60,000 nt of DNA, from assembly GCF_932526225.1 (NCBI RefSeq), contig NC_064044.1, forward strand, positions 15,565,453 through 15,625,452, read 5' to 3'. Shown here one piece after another: positions 1 to 11,890 of this stretch. The notes below the pieces were generated by a model that saw only the letters and a list, made by a program, of their open reading frames with translations, searched no databases and was not told the DNA's origin. The stretch's first letter is position 1. Each line of letters opens with the position of its first letter. Position numbers and translations under genes: made by a program. Source of the DNA: Nematostella vectensis. Taxonomy: Eukaryota > Cnidaria > Anthozoa > Actiniaria > Edwardsiidae.

Positions 1-349
1 AGTGATCACTTCTCACCGGTAACGTGATGAAGGAGAAGACCGAGGAAATACCTCTTCACAGGGTGCGCGCTGTACATCCTCTCTTCCAATCTTCCCGCCA
101 TGCACCCGTTTTCTTCGGTGCCACGAGCGGTCACTGCTATTCCAGGTGTACTGCTCCAGAAACATCAGAGAAATCAACATCATTGGCGTGAAACCACACT
201 GTTAGTGTGGTGTCCCGGTTGCGGCTAAGAGCATCGTTCACAGTATCCTCTACTTGAAAGTAAACTATTTGCTGGTCAGGAAGATGAAGACCGAGCATGT
301 GGAAACGTATAATACGCAATACACCCTCAGCGGCAGATATAAAACTGGC
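1..349 (-). pseudogene. Helitron helicase-like protein fragment
   Basis: On the minus strand the first 350 bases read as a stretch of the protein carried by Helitron rolling-circle transposons. A segment around 137-349 contains HLPDQQIVYF followed by TTLTVWF, the pattern Helitron proteins show just before their GRMY...LLLHHV block. That second block (RMYSAHP, then LLLHHVTG) is present at 1-110 but in another frame, so at least one frameshift separates them, and a stop follows. It is a dead scrap continuing beyond the left edge. Recognition is by motif memory only, so it is moderately sure. Confidence 0.5.
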
Positions 350-885
350 TTCAAGAAACTTAAAATGATTTATTTAGTACAAATTGTGAAGTTTTGATTA
401 CCACAGGGGGACGGTGGATCATGTAGCATGTGACGGTGGTGTGCAACAGAGAGGAGAGGGGTCTGGTAACTCAAACGCAAACAAATTTGTCGTAGTCGCC
501 TAGGTTATTAGGCTTGTCTTGATGCAGCATAACCATCTCTAACCATCAGCTGGTAGGCGTATTAATCTATGGCAATAACATTTCGGTTATGAGAAGGATC
601 TTGGGATGTTAAGGTGCTAGGCTGGCTCTCCGTATGGAAATATGAGGACATAATGTACAGGGTCGCTGACAGCGTGTGTTTCCGAAACGTTTGAGTCCCC
701 CTTCCTGTTTGTGGAGCACAAGGCTGATGACGTTATATGCAACTGCTCAGCAAATCAGCCGCTTATAATAGTTATTATTACTTCACTATAGATTGTTTTT
801 GAGTGTAGATTCTAGTACCAGTATTTAAGCTTATCATATTCTGTATTCTGGTTGGAAGATCACTCGTCCGTTCTTTTTATTTTAG
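350..885. other. no gene seen
   Basis: I see no coding signal or clear repeat here. It presumably belongs to the intron in front of the EGF exon that starts at 886. Confidence 0.4.
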
Positions 886-991
886 TGTTACCCCGAGTAT
901 CCATGTGAAAATGGGGGAATATGTTTAGCTATCACCGACGGACCAAGATGTATCTGCCCCATCGGATTTACTGGGAGCTCCTGTGAGAACG
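886..991 (+). CDS. EGF-like domain exon of a secreted EGF/fibrinogen-like gene
   Basis: This internal exon runs from an acceptor (ttttattttag) to a donor (G|gtaagc). Its 35 codons make one complete EGF-like domain: CYPEYPCENGGIC opens it and CICPIGFTGSSC closes it, giving six cysteines in the usual spacing. EGF modules are extracellular, so the product is probably secreted or membrane-bound. The exon ends in phase 1 and joins in frame to the fibrinogen-start exon at 1629. Earlier exons, including the start codon and signal peptide, must lie left of the window. Confidence 0.8.
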
Positions 992-1220
992 GTAAGCAAA
1001 AACATTTATTAGATCAACAAAACCTTCGCACAGCCGCGATGTACGAATAAGCGCTCACAAGAAATTTTGAAAGTGTGAAATGAGCTAGCTATTGAGGCGA
1101 GCGAATTAAGCGCCTGAAGTGATCCCTGTTGTTTTTTGACCTGTCAAATTATCAAAGCAGAGTTATTTTAAGTTTATTAACATTCTGTTGATAAGTTCTT
1201 TCTCCGTGAGTTCTGTCTTC

Positions 1221-1440
1221 GAGTGTGGAGCGGTGCAATATGGGAATTCAGCTGAACTGCATTTCAGTCACTAATAACGGGTCTTTGCACACTTCTACTC
1301 GCAAAGTGCTAATGGTCCGCTTTCCTCTTCTATTTACTGATTATTTTATAAGAAAAATCCATTTTTACTGCTATATCTCTGAAATGCAGTTCAGTCGAAT
1401 CCACTTATTGCCCTGCTCCGGACTCCGACTCCACACCCAG
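1221..1440. mobile_element. palindromic MITE in intron
   Basis: The ends are inverted repeats of roughly 45-60 bases with small indels. The inner part, CTGAACTGCATTTCAG at 1252-1267, is matched by its exact reverse complement at 1379-1394. Outer parts (GTGTGGAG, GCAATA) also pair. The element is non-coding and lies in the intron between the EGF exon and the fibrinogen-start exon. Confidence 0.6.
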
Positions 1441-1628
1441 CCCTTCGGAGAATCCGGTTGGCTAGGTAAGGTGTTTGTATCCCAATTAATTTGATTCATA
1501 CACAAAAGAATGTAAACCTTTTAAGAACCTCGTCTTTTTTGTATATTTTAAATCGTAATCCCTCTTCAGTCGCATTATTTTAAATCTTTTTTCTTTTGTT
1601 CTATTAAAAGTATCACGTGATTGTTCAG

Positions 1629-1730
1629 CTATACGAGCCAGCGGTGTTACGGTCAGTGGCGTGTACGACATCGACCCAGAAGGTCTCGGGCGCATAAAAG
1701 TGTACTGTGACATGACGATTGATGGTGGAG
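1629..1730 (+). CDS. fibrinogen-like domain start exon
   Basis: The acceptor is ttgttcag and the donor G|gtaggt. In phase with the EGF exon it encodes SGVYDIDPEGLGRIKVYCDM and then DGGG, which is the opening of a fibrinogen-type C-terminal domain (SGVY.I.P....VYCDM....GGGW). The W is supplied by the next exon at 11,929, so the junction restores the GGGW motif across a 10.2-kb intron. This makes the exon chain convincing despite the distance. Confidence 0.75.
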
Positions 1731-1811
1731 GTAGGTAGTGTACTGCGACATGACGATTGATGGTGGAGGTAGGTAATGTACTGCGACATGACGATTGATG
1801 ATGGAGGTGGG
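1701..1811 (+). repeat. 38-bp tandem triplication covering the exon end and splice donor
   Basis: A 38-base unit beginning TGTACTGYGACATGACG is present almost three times, at 1701, 1739 and 1777. The first copy is the 3' end of the fibrinogen-start exon plus its donor. The next two copies are intronic and each keeps a GGAGGT donor-like site. Confidence 0.85.
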
Positions 1812-1877
1812 CTCTTACCATTATTCGTAGGCTCTCTAAACATAGACAGAAAGATTAGTTTATCTGCGTAAAATTAC

Positions 1878-1965
1878 GTGTATATATATATATCATATAT
1901 CATATATATATATATATATATATATCATATATCATATATCATATATCATATATCCCATCTATATA
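1878..1965. repeat. TA/ATATC microsatellite
   Basis: Alternating TA runs interrupted by ATATCAT units. It marks the 3' truncation point of the LINE remnant that follows on the minus strand. Confidence 0.9.
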
Positions 1966-3808
1966 GTAGTTCCTGCAGACCATCACCAGTTTCCGAAATC
2001 AAAACTAAGTCATCCGCATATAACATACAGTTAATTTTAGTATCACCTATTACATGTCCAGCCCCTGAGTTTGCCAAAATTTCAGGCAAATCACTAGAAA
2101 AATGATTTAAGAGTGTCGGACTCATCATACAACCTTGCTATAACTCCGACAGAACAACTGAAACGCTCCGTGATTGTGTCTCTAAGTTTAACAGAAGCAT
2201 TGTCATTACTGTACATAGATCGGAGCACTTCATATCTCTTGGGATACTATCGAAAGCTTTTTGAAAGTCCACAAATCATGTAAAAAGCATATTCTTTTTT
2301 TCTTTGGTTTATTCCTAACTACTCTATCTATAATGGCCTTTAGAACAAATACGCTGTTAATTGTTGAATATTCCTTTCTAAAGGCTCCTTGCTATTTTTT
2401 ATGTATCCGTTTTGCTCTGAATAATTATACAATCTGGTGTTAAGAATGGATGTTAATGATTTGGTCTAGTTATTGACATCAGTGTGTTCCCCTTTTTTTA
2501 AAATATTGGTATTATAAAGCCCAAGTTCCACCCTTGTGGAAAACTGCTTAATGTAAGAATTGGTGTCTTTTCCATATTTTAATAACTCATTCAGGATATT
2601 ATCATGTCCCGGCGCTTTATTATTTTTTTTAAATTTCCTATTGCAGTTTCCACTTCCTCGGGTGCTATGTCCGAATCTAAAGGGCCATTGACTGCGTCGA
2701 CATTTCTTGGTATTACTCGGTTTGTTTCTGCGTTGTCATTCAGCTCCTTAAAATGCGAATAAAATGTGTCTAATTCGACTGGACATTCTTTAGCGACCGC
2801 CAGAGCTTCTTGCTTTCTTTAAAATCTAAGTTACGTATTTTGGACTACGTGTTGTTGTATTTCTTGAGTCTGCATAATTTCCTAAACTTTTTTTTCTTTT
2901 TAAAAAGTTTCTGCCTTAATTTGGAAAAATCATAGGAGCTACGTACTCTTCTCCCCATCGATTTTAGGTTTTCTTTTTCCTTTCTGCATTTCTTATCAAA
3001 TCAGGCTTTGTTTATTTATTTTTTTAGTTTTTTTGTTTCCGGCTCTTCTGATATTTAAATCCCGCTTTTTCACTTATCTTAATAAGCAAATTTGTAAAGT
3101 CGCCCGTGATACGGCTCGACGCGTTGGGTCCGTTCGTATTGTAAGTATCGAATAAATTATCCAGTTTAGATCAACTCTGAAGAGTTAAGAATGGTGCAAA
3201 CATTTTCTTTGGCATTCTTGGAAAAGTAAACGAGCGTGGGATGCATGTCTGTGTGACAGCGTTGTCATTTTCGGCCTCTTAGCAAGTTTGAGGTGATATG
3301 TGATGTGACAGTGATCAGAAACGAGGGAGCAATGAGTGGACGTTTAATAATTGGAGTTTTGGGAGGATCTGCTTACTACATATAACATAATCCACCAGAC
3401 TGCATCCAATGTATTGAAAACAAGTCATTTTGCCAGTCAAATCACCAATCGTTCTTCCGTTTGCTATTCTTAGCTTGCTTTCACTGCATAATTCAATCAA
3501 ATCTTTTTCTCTGCTATCCGTGCAGTTTTTATCTTCCGGAATTTCATATTCGTAGTCATCAGTCAAAAATCTTTTATCGTCAAAAATAATTTGTTCAGTC
3601 ATTCCCTTGTTTTTGCATTTAAATCACCCTCGGCCGAGAATTTCATAATTTCCTCCTCTAGGTCAGATATGTTATCTTCGTTGTTAGCCTGTTCAAACGA
3701 ACGAGGGCTAAAATAAACTTTGCCCAGGTAGAAATCCATTTCTATACCGAAAAAAGTTCTTTTAAGCTTACACCAAATCACATTTTTGCTTTTACTTGGT
3801 ATATACAC
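1946..3808 (-). pseudogene. non-LTR retrotransposon endonuclease and reverse transcriptase, degenerate
   Basis: Read on the minus strand, 3808-3315 gives an endonuclease remnant (GDLNAKTR, later GRTIGDLTGKMT and SLVDYVI) split by a frameshift near 3600. At 2290-1946 the catalytic part of a reverse transcriptase appears (FVDFQKAFDSI, then LYADDLVLISE with the YADD catalytic box). The sequence between them is riddled with stops. The order ORF1 (4220-5516), endonuclease, RT fits one old element whose 3' end is missing at the TA microsatellite. Confidence 0.75.
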
Positions 3809-4219
3809 AACTTCTTTTATTCTTTTATTCTTTTGTTTATATAGAGTGCTATCCTTCCCGAATATTTTTCCCCGTCTTTTGTCTTGTTTTCATGAAATGC
3901 TTAAATGAATCGATTGCTAGATCAGACTCTTGGTTATCGTGTGTCTCAACAACTACAAATATGTCGTGTTGTTTTATTATTTCAATTATATATATTGACT
4001 TTAACTTATTTCCCAACTCCTTATTTTTATGTCCGTGAATATTTTAACGTGCCTATTCGTAGCGAATCCGACAAAGCCGTATTACTCGTTAGTGAACCTG
4101 GCATATTTGAAGTTGTTAGCCTTCAAATGCATTCCTAAAAAGCTCTGAAATTGCCCTGAGGGCTTCATTTAACTGTTGCATTGGGTTAACTAGTTAATGA
4201 ACCTAGCATATTTGACGTG

Positions 4220-5516
4220 TCAGCCTTCGAATACATTGCTAAAAAGCTCTGAAATTTCCCTGAGGGCTTGATTTAACTGTTGCATTGGGTTTACATTAAT
4301 TTTACTATACTGACCATACTGGGGTGGCGGTGACTCCCTCCCTGTGTTTTGATCTGTTTCTTGTCGAAGCCCGTGGTTACCGTATTGATTGGCCACTCCT
4401 TCCTCTGCCTGTCCTCCCATCTGACCCAGCTGGTTGATGCTCATCTTCGCGCCGTGGAACGGTGTTGTGGAAGTGCTCTGTGGAACTTGTCGCCCTGAGT
4501 ACACGTGAGCATCTCTTTTGCTGTGATGTCGACGCATTCCTTCTTCCTGGATGGAATGTACCCGTGGGTACCCCCACTTGTAACTTGAGCCTTCGCGACT
4601 GTATTCCCCTTGTCTCCACGGGCGTCCGCCACGGCTTGTGCCTCGACCTAGCAACCTGGGAATCTGCTTTTTCAGACTTGCTACCAGTGTTTGACGCATT
4701 AGTGTCAATTTTTCCGTTTCTGTCAAGACATACACTTCTGTTGTCCACGTACAGGTTGTTTTGTGATCTTTTGCACATTCTTGCAGAGGCTCCATTTATT
4801 ACATCAATCAGGTCATTTTGCGCGGTGTCGCGTAAATTGTAAGTCAGACCAGAAACAACAATCTTGCTCTCCGGCCACGCAGCTCTGCATAGCTAGATTT
4901 CCTCCGTTGAGATCCTACCAATGTCGTTTGTTCCCGTGTGTACAATAACATTTCAAATTGTCCCGATTCTGCTCCCATTGATCTCAGATGATCAAGCATT
5001 TCTCTACAACCTTCTCTTATGTATTGCTTGTTGACATAATGGTCAGGCGCAAACCTGCGTTGAATTATGCCTCTAAAAATTGAATCCGATAGCATGAGTA
5101 TTCCCTGTGATGTAGGTGGATTACCGGGTCCTTCGGTTGACATCGGTTGGTTTTCTTCGGGTACCCGATTTTCTTGTTCTCTCCCCGCATCAGATGCTGC
5201 GGAACGGTCAGTTTCAATATCATCTCGCGTTATCTGACGCCGCTTTGAATGTGTTTCCAGGACAGACAGGTTTTCAGGATGGGATTGCGGATTCGCTGAG
5301 CTTTTTAAATCTGCGTCCGTTTCGCCCTCATCCTCTGTTTCATCATCTGGTGATTCCTTCAGTTTCGCCACTTTTGTTAGCCTAGCTCTGAATATTTTGA
5401 GGTCTGTTTTTAACTCTTGTATTCCATTGCTTTGCCTGGACTGCGATTTCTTTACGTGCTGGAGCTCTGGAAGGACTTTTTCCTCTATTGTTGATTCCAT
5501 TCTTCGATCTTCTTAG
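4220..5516 (-). pseudogene. LINE ORF1 with esterase (SGNH)-like domain, frameshifted
   Basis: The minus strand first encodes a charged, coiled-coil-like N-terminus from 5500. An esterase-like part follows: ILMLSDSIFRG near 5105 (the D-S-I serine block) and HTGTND near 4925 (the second SGNH block). The frame changes near 4900, so the protein is broken. A basic, Gln/Gly-rich tail continues to 4220. ORF1 esterases of this type are known in CR1/L2-clade LINEs, which is the likely affiliation. It lies directly 5' of the endonuclease remnant at 3808. Confidence 0.6.
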
Positions 5517-5559
5517 TATTTCTTTCTTAGCGTTTTTGTGTTGGCACTCAAGATCTTTT

Positions 5560-5735
5560 ATAAATATGCATTGCCTTACTAAAGTCCGCGAAACATAGCC
5601 TTACGGCAAAGTTCCCCTTATCTAAGGCTTCTAACACTAAATGGAGAAGGTAGACAAGGGCTTGGTCGGTACTTTTCCCAGCAACTGCAAACTGCTCGAT
5701 GTCAAGTTTCTCAAGAATGGTATTAGGGAGAATGC
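5560..5735 (-). pseudogene. reverse transcriptase fragment beyond the 69-bp array
   Basis: Minus-strand codons here read LEALDKGNFAVRLCFADFSK, the RT stretch that normally follows the segment amplified in the adjacent array. This shows that the array expanded inside the RT gene rather than beside it. Confidence 0.6.
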
Positions 5736-8600
5736 GGGAGAGGTGAAGCCTTCAAGAATCTTGGCGACTTTGTCAAGTTCCTCAAGAATGGTAGGGAGGA
5801 TCCGGGAGAGGGTGAAGCTTTCAAGTATCTTGGCGACTTGGTCAAGTTCCTCAAGAAAGGTAGGGAGGATGCGGGAGAGGGTGAAGCTTTCAAGTATCTT
5901 GGCGACTTGGTCAAGTTCCTCAAGAAAGGTAGGGAGGATGCGGGAGAGGGTGAAGCCTTCAAGTATCTTGGCGACTTGGTCAAGTTCCTCAAGAAAGGTA
6001 GGGAGGATGCGGGAGAGGGTGAAGCTTTCAAGTATCTTGGCGACTTGGTCAAGTCTCTCAAGAATGGTAGGGAGGATGCGGGAGAGGGTGAAGCTTTCAA
6101 GTATCTTGGCGACTTGGTCAAGTTCCTCAAGAATGGTAGGGAGGATCCGGGAGAGGGTGAAGCCTTCAAGTATCTTGGCGACTTGGTCAAGTTCCTCAAG
6201 AATGGTAGAGAGGATGCGGGAGAGGGTGAAGCTTTCAAGTATCTTGGCGACTTGGTCAAGTTCCTCAAGAATGGTATGGAGGATCCGGGAGAGGGTGAAG
6301 CCTTCAAGTATCTTGGCGACTTGGTCAAGTTCCTCAAGAAAGGTAGGGAGGATGCGGGAGAGGGTGAAGCTTTCAAGTATCTTGGCGACTTGGTCAAGTC
6401 TCTCAAGAATGGTAGGAAGGATGCGGGAGAGGGTGAAGCTTTCAAGTATCTTGGCGACTTGGTCAAGTTCCTCAAGAAAGGTAGGGAGGATGCGGGAGAG
6501 GGTGAAACTTTCAAGTATCTTGGCGACTTGGTCAAGTTCCTCAAGAAAGGTAGGGAGGATGCGGGAGAGGGTGAAGCCTTCAAGTATCTTGGCGACTTGG
6601 TCAAGTTCCTCAAGAAAGGTAGGGAGGATGCGGGAGAGGGTGAAGCTTTCAAGTATCTTGGCGACTTGGTCAAGTTCCTCAAGAATGGTATGGAGGATCC
6701 GGGAGAGGGTGAAGCCTTCAAGTATCTTGGCGACTTGGTCACGTTCCTCAAGAATGGTAGGGAGGATGCGGGAGAGGGTGAAGCCTTCAAGTATCTTGGC
6801 GACTTGGTCACGTTCCTCAAGAATGGTAGGGAGGATGCGGGAGAGGGTGAAGCCTTCAAGTATCTTGGCGACTTGGTCAAGTTCCTCAAGAATGGTAGGG
6901 AGGATGCGGGAGAGGGTGAAGCCTTCAAGTATCTTGGCGACTTGGTCAAGTTCCTCAAGAATGGTAGGGAGGATCCGGGAGAGGGTGAAGCCTTCAAGTA
7001 TCTTGGCGACTTGGTCAAGTTCCTCAAGAATGGTAGGGAGGATCCGGGAGAGGGTGAAGCCTTCAAGTATCTTGGCGACTTGGTCAAGTTCCTCAAGAAT
7101 GGTAGGGAGGATGCGGGAGAGGGTGAAGCCTACAAGTGTCTTGGCGACTTGGTCAAGTCTCTCAAGAATGATAGGGAGGATGCGGGAGAGGGTGAAGCCT
7201 TCAAGTATCTTGGCGACTTGGTCACGTTCCTCAAGAATGGTAGGGAGGATGCGGGAGAGGGTGAAGCTTTCAAGTATCTTGGCGACTTGGTCAAGTTCCT
7301 CAAGAATGGTAGGGAGGATGCGGGAGAGGGTGAAGCCTTCAAGTATCTTGGCGACTTGGTCACGTTCCTCAAGAATGGTAGGGAGGATGCGGGAGAGGGT
7401 GAAGCCTTCAAGTAGCTTGGCGACTTGGTCAAGTCTCTCAAGAATGGTAGGGAGGATGCGGGAGAGGGTGAAGCTTTCAAGTATCTTGGCGACTTGGTCA
7501 AGTTCCTCAAGAATGGTAGGGAGGATCCGGGAGAGGGTGAAGCTTTCAAGTATCTTGGCGACTTGGTCACGTTCCTCAAGAATGGTAGGGAGGATGCGGG
7601 AGAGGGTGAAGCCTTCAAGTAGCTTGGCGACTTGGTCAAGTCTCTCAAGAATGGTAGGGAGGATGCGGGAGAGGGTGAAGCTTTCAAGTATCTTGGCGAC
7701 TTGGTCAAGTTCCTCAAGAATGGTAGGGAGGATCCGGGAGAGGGTGAAGCTTTCAAGTATCTTGGCGACTTGGTCAAGTCTCTCAAGAATGGTAGGGAGG
7801 ATGCGGGAGAGGGTGAAGCTTTCAAGTATCTTGGCGACTTGGTCAAGTCTCTCAAGAATGGTAGGCAGGATGCGGGAGAGGGTGAAGCTTTCAAGTATCT
7901 TGGCGACTTGGTCAAGTCTCTCAAGAATGGTGGGGAGGATGCGGGAGAGGGTGAAGCTTTCAAGTATCTTGGCGACTTGGTCAAGTCTCTCAAGAATGGT
8001 AGGGAGGATGCGGGAGAGGGTGAAGCTTTCAAGTATCTTGGCGACTTTGTCAAGTCTCTCAAGAATGGTAGGGAGGATGCGGGAGAGGGTGAAGCTTTCA
8101 AGTATCTTGGCGACTTGGTCAAGTCTCTCAAGAATGGTAGGGAGGATCCGGGAGAGGGTGAAGCTTTCAAGTATCTTGGCGACTTGGTCCCGTCCCTCAA
8201 GAATGGTAGGGAGGATGCGGGAGAGGGTGAAGCTTTCAAGTATCTTGGCGACTTGGTCAAGTCTCTCAAGAATGGTAGGGAGGATGCGGGAGAGGGTGAA
8301 GCTTTCAAGTATCTTGGCGACTTGGTCAAGTCTCTCAAGAATGGTAGGGAGGATGCGGGAGAGGGTGAAGCTTTCAAGTATCTTGGCGACTTGGTCAAGT
8401 CTCTCAAGAATGGTAGGGAGGATCCGGGAGAGGGTGAAGCTTTCAAGTATCTTGGCGACTTGGTCAAGTCTCTCAAGAATGGTAGGGAGGATGCGGGAAA
8501 GGGTGAAGCCTTTAAGTATCTTGGCGACTTGGTCAAGTCTCTCAAGAATGGTAGGGAGGATGCGGGAAAGGGTGAAGCCTTTAAGTATCTTGGCGACTTG
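5735..8600 (-). repeat. 69-bp minisatellite derived from a reverse transcriptase gene
   Basis: About 41 copies (counted by eye) of a 69-base unit. On the minus strand each unit encodes 23 residues, QVAKILESFTLSRILPTILE plus RLD or ELD, which is a piece of LINE reverse transcriptase. Because 69 is a multiple of three and the units lack stops, open frames of about 1000 codons run across it on both strands. These are consequences of the period and not evidence for a gene. Copies differ by single substitutions (N/S, R/E, G/S). Confidence 0.9.
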
Positions 8601-8940
8601 GCAGTTAAGACTTATAGGACGAATGTCTTCCTCTTTCTTCTTCGGCGGAGACTGTTTGGAGAGAGGGCGGACGATCGTAGACCTTAGAAGGGGAGGGAGG
8701 TAACATTCGCGGAGTGACGCATTGTAGATGTCAGCCATGGCGGGCGCAAGTTCGAATGCGAAATCTTTCAGGATAGTGCTTGGAATTTCGTCAGGTCCCG
8801 GGGCTTTCTTGGTTTTCTCCTGGCGCAAGGCCGAATACGCCTCCCCACTAGTAACTAGTAGATGGCTAGGAACTTCCATAAGACAAATGCTCTCAATATC
8901 TGCTGGTTCAAGCGGGGGAAAATAGAATGAATGGATGCCT
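8601..8940 (-). pseudogene. reverse transcriptase N-terminal segment of a LINE
   Basis: The minus strand reads KTKKAPGPDEIPSTILKDF and later EEDIRPISLNCQVAKIL, the conserved start of a non-LTR reverse transcriptase. It leads directly, in frame, into the first unit of the 69-bp array. The RT is therefore interrupted by the expansion and lacks its catalytic YxDD region here. Confidence 0.8.
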
Positions 8941-8984
8941 ACGACACTTTTAACAGATTAAAGTCCCTTTAGGCTTTGGACTTT

Positions 8985-10070
8985 GGTCTAGTAAAATACT
9001 CTTTCACACTGCTGGACTAATTGCTGGACCTTGTTTCGCCATAGCTTAAATAGATGAGAGTCCTTTCCGTACTGCGCCGCAAGGTATTTTTGTCTTTTCC
9101 TCTTTGCCGCTTTAATCGAGTTATTCATCCCAGGCTTGTCAGTTTGGTGAATTTTAAATGATTTCAGAGGGAGAAAGCGGTCAACTGCGTCTAAGAGTCT
9201 TTGATGGAAGTACACAAATTTCTCGGCGTATGATTTTTAGCGAAAAGAGACCGTCCCAGGAGAATGACAGAAGCCACAGACCAAACTCCCTCATACATCT
9301 GTCACGCGAGTCACGACGAGTTAGCGTTCTTTTCAAGCCCACAGGGTTAGAGGCACGCAATTGTATAAACACGCAGTAATGGTCGCTCGTACCTATCTGT
9401 CTGGGGACTGGTAGCAACTTAGAATGGTTTGTTAGGCACCAGTCCAATACCTCTGTGTCACGCATCTAAACCGTGACAGTCTGCGAAAACTCATACGTGC
9501 GTTAGATATGGGTGTCGGAAATTTTAGTGGATCTAGGATTAAAGTCCCCGAGATCACAACTAAACTTTCCCGGTGGTCACGGAGGTATGGGTCCACAACA
9601 ACCTAAAAGTGATTGTACAATTAATTTTTGTCCGCGGCCGTGGCGTGCGGAGGGTGGTAAATGACCCCAACCAGGATTACTGATATCCTACGTGGAAGGC
9701 GAAGAGGTCTTAAGTGAAGCCATAGTGACTCCGTTACCGCTCCACAAGACTCAAAATTAGTCAGACGCTTACACGGGATTTTCCAATTAATATAAGCAGC
9801 GACACCTCCTGCGTGAGTTGGACGATCGTTCCGAAACAAGATGTAATCACGTATATTCACTGCAGAATCGGCGACCTTTTCCGACAGCCATGGCTCAGTG
9901 ACACAAATAACATCAGTGTTGTTGATATTAGCTACACACTCCAACTCGTCCTCCTTGGGCGCCGATGAGCGCACGTTGCATACAAGAAAGGACGGAGAAG
10001 ACGCCGGGTTCCGATGCCTTGTAGTTGGAGAGGGCTTGTTTGTCAGGTCGACAGAAATCAGGTTATGCAA
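8985..10070 (-). pseudogene. LINE endonuclease domain, degenerate
   Basis: Minus-strand reading gives a start-like segment with FLVCNVRS near 9980 and ICVTEPWLSE near 9900 (the N and E blocks of apurinic-type endonucleases). VILVGVIYHPPHA follows near 9650, and SDHYCVF at 9390 is the terminal SDH block. Stops and frame changes separate the blocks. It is the 5' neighbour of the RT segment at 8601-8940 and belongs to the same element. Confidence 0.7.
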
Positions 10071-10593
10071 ATAGGAGGAGCGGTCCTATCGGGATCGGTT
10101 GAGATTTCACGGATCTTTTCTTGACACTCCTACCAGAGCGCTTTCCTCTGTACTTGAATATGCCGTTACAGCGAAGGGCAGTAAAACACGATCGATCGAA
10201 CGTCTGATTGTAGTTTTGACGTAGCGACATCAGTTTTGTCCTCAAGTATTGATAGAACGGGATTTGCAAATTACCGGAATTGCCAGCGTGGGTCCGTAAA
10301 TTCTGTGTAGGTCTTGAAGATTCAATGCCGGGGGGCAGGGGTTTAACGAAATATTCGGAAAAATCGTTAAGTCGATGGGAGGATCGTATCCCGAACAATT
10401 TTGGTTGTGATTCCGCGTTTCGACCACTTATTCGCAGGAAGAGATGAAGAATGGAAGCCATTGATCGTGAGGCACTTTTTACGGACTGCAACTTGGCCGA
10501 TAATATTGGCCAGACTTGTACTCCATGACGGCCAGAACCGTACATATGATGTAGCACTAGTTTACGCATCTCGACATTCATAAAAATCGCCAC
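10063..10593 (-). pseudogene. possible 5' ORF of the same LINE
   Basis: A 176-codon open frame lies just upstream of the endonuclease and overlaps it by 8 bases. It is basic and I recognise no domain. Its position suggests an ORF1 or 5' remnant of the LINE, but it could be chance. Confidence 0.3.
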
Positions 10594-11309
10594 TGTAGGT
10601 GATTAGTGAAAGTGCCAACGCCGTTTTGAAGAGAGCACTAAAATCCATGGCCGCCATGCTAGGCGTCTGTGCAGATGACACGAAGATGACACTCGGGCTG
10701 CCGAGGTATCAACACCCCCAATTTATTTCCATCTTTTCTATTTTCTCAAATACGAACTGTCTCCTATGGACGTTAACATTAAAATTAATCTAAATTTGCC
10801 AAAGTCTTGGAAGGAATTACTTTATGAAATCCTTGTTTAAGCAGGTAGTCAACTCGATCCCAAGCTGTTTTCATTGAACTGAAAATCAACTACCCATGCG
10901 TTATTATTTTTTGCTTTCACACCATTCTCGCATTGTTTTCGCGGATTTCTAAAGGGTTCTACCTAGTTCTATCATGCGCGAGCTTGACTTGGTTTGCGTT
11001 AACAAATATCTTTCCAGCTCGTTGGGTGGCTTTTTGGCTAATTAGCCTCAAAAGGTGTCAAATAACAGCTTATACAAGTGCTGTAAAATGTGACGATATT
11101 TAGTGTAGGAACGCCAGTCCTATATAGTAGTACTAGAAAACAGGGGCGCTTGTTACCTTTCTTAATTATCTTACTCACGTGGCTATTCCAAGTTAGGTCA
11201 CATTCGATATAAATACACCTAAGATCTTGGCATTATCTACGACTAACAAACAAGCATTGTTAACAGATAGTGTTGATCTTAAAGTCAATACAAAGTTTCT
11301 TACACTTGT
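10594..11309. other. no gene seen
   Basis: AT-rich intronic sequence. I see nothing coding and no clear repeat structure. Confidence 0.4.
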
Positions 11310-11430
11310 CTACATTCAAAGAGGGACTTGCGCTAAGAGATCACGTGACTGTTTGGGTGGCAAACTAGCGCGCGCTCAGCCTTTTAGCGGCAAAAAACAG
11401 CAACTTATTCAGCGCTTACGAAAATAAACC
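11310..11430. repeat. copy of a dispersed repeat
   Basis: The segment with TCACGTGACT, CTAGCGCGCGCTCAGC and TTCAGCGCTTACG is also found, diverged, at 44,950-45,060 and in part at 18,080-18,130. It is a short dispersed family rather than unique sequence. Confidence 0.55.
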
Positions 11431-11554
11431 AGATTTTTTTTTCAGAAATTGTTTAGTTATATTTTAAGATTTTATTTTTTCGTCGTTTTCTGGTGTAACG
11501 GGCGCAGTCATTTCTGTTTTTTTTTTTGTTTGATAATTTTGTTTTGAATTTGTC

Positions 11555-11890
11555 ACTCAAAAAGGTGACTCTGTAGACCACGTTACTAATGAGTTACCAG
11601 AATCTTGCTACAGTCGTATTGTCAACGTACTTCCAGGTAGATATCCCTGGCACTCGCAGATTGCTAGTCATTAAAAGGAATAGCCAAGGCCCTAATTTGG
11701 TGCCCTGGGGGACCCTTGCAAGGACCAGACCCCACTCCGAGAAATAGTCTGATGATAGTTTGACACGTTGCGATTAGCCAGAAAATCGATGATCCAGTGT
11801 GCTACTGCTCGAGGGTGAGAATCTTCTCAACAAGAAGGTTATCATCAATAAGATCAAATGCCTTCCTATTATCGAACAGAACCTTCAGTA
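11555..11890 (-). pseudogene. reverse transcriptase fragment of another LINE
   Basis: The minus strand reads DNRKAFDLIDDNLLVEKIL, WIIDFLANR, LQGSPRAPN and TWKYVDNTTVA with frame breaks. These match successive RT blocks, the YVDN box replacing YxDD. It ends only about 40 bases upstream of a real exon at 11,929. Confidence 0.7.

Noticed and set aside
5637-8879. Open frames of about 1080 and 1020 codons on opposite strands
   Set aside because: They are produced by a stop-free 69-bp tandem repeat; only the first 93 codons of the minus frame are LINE reverse transcriptase.
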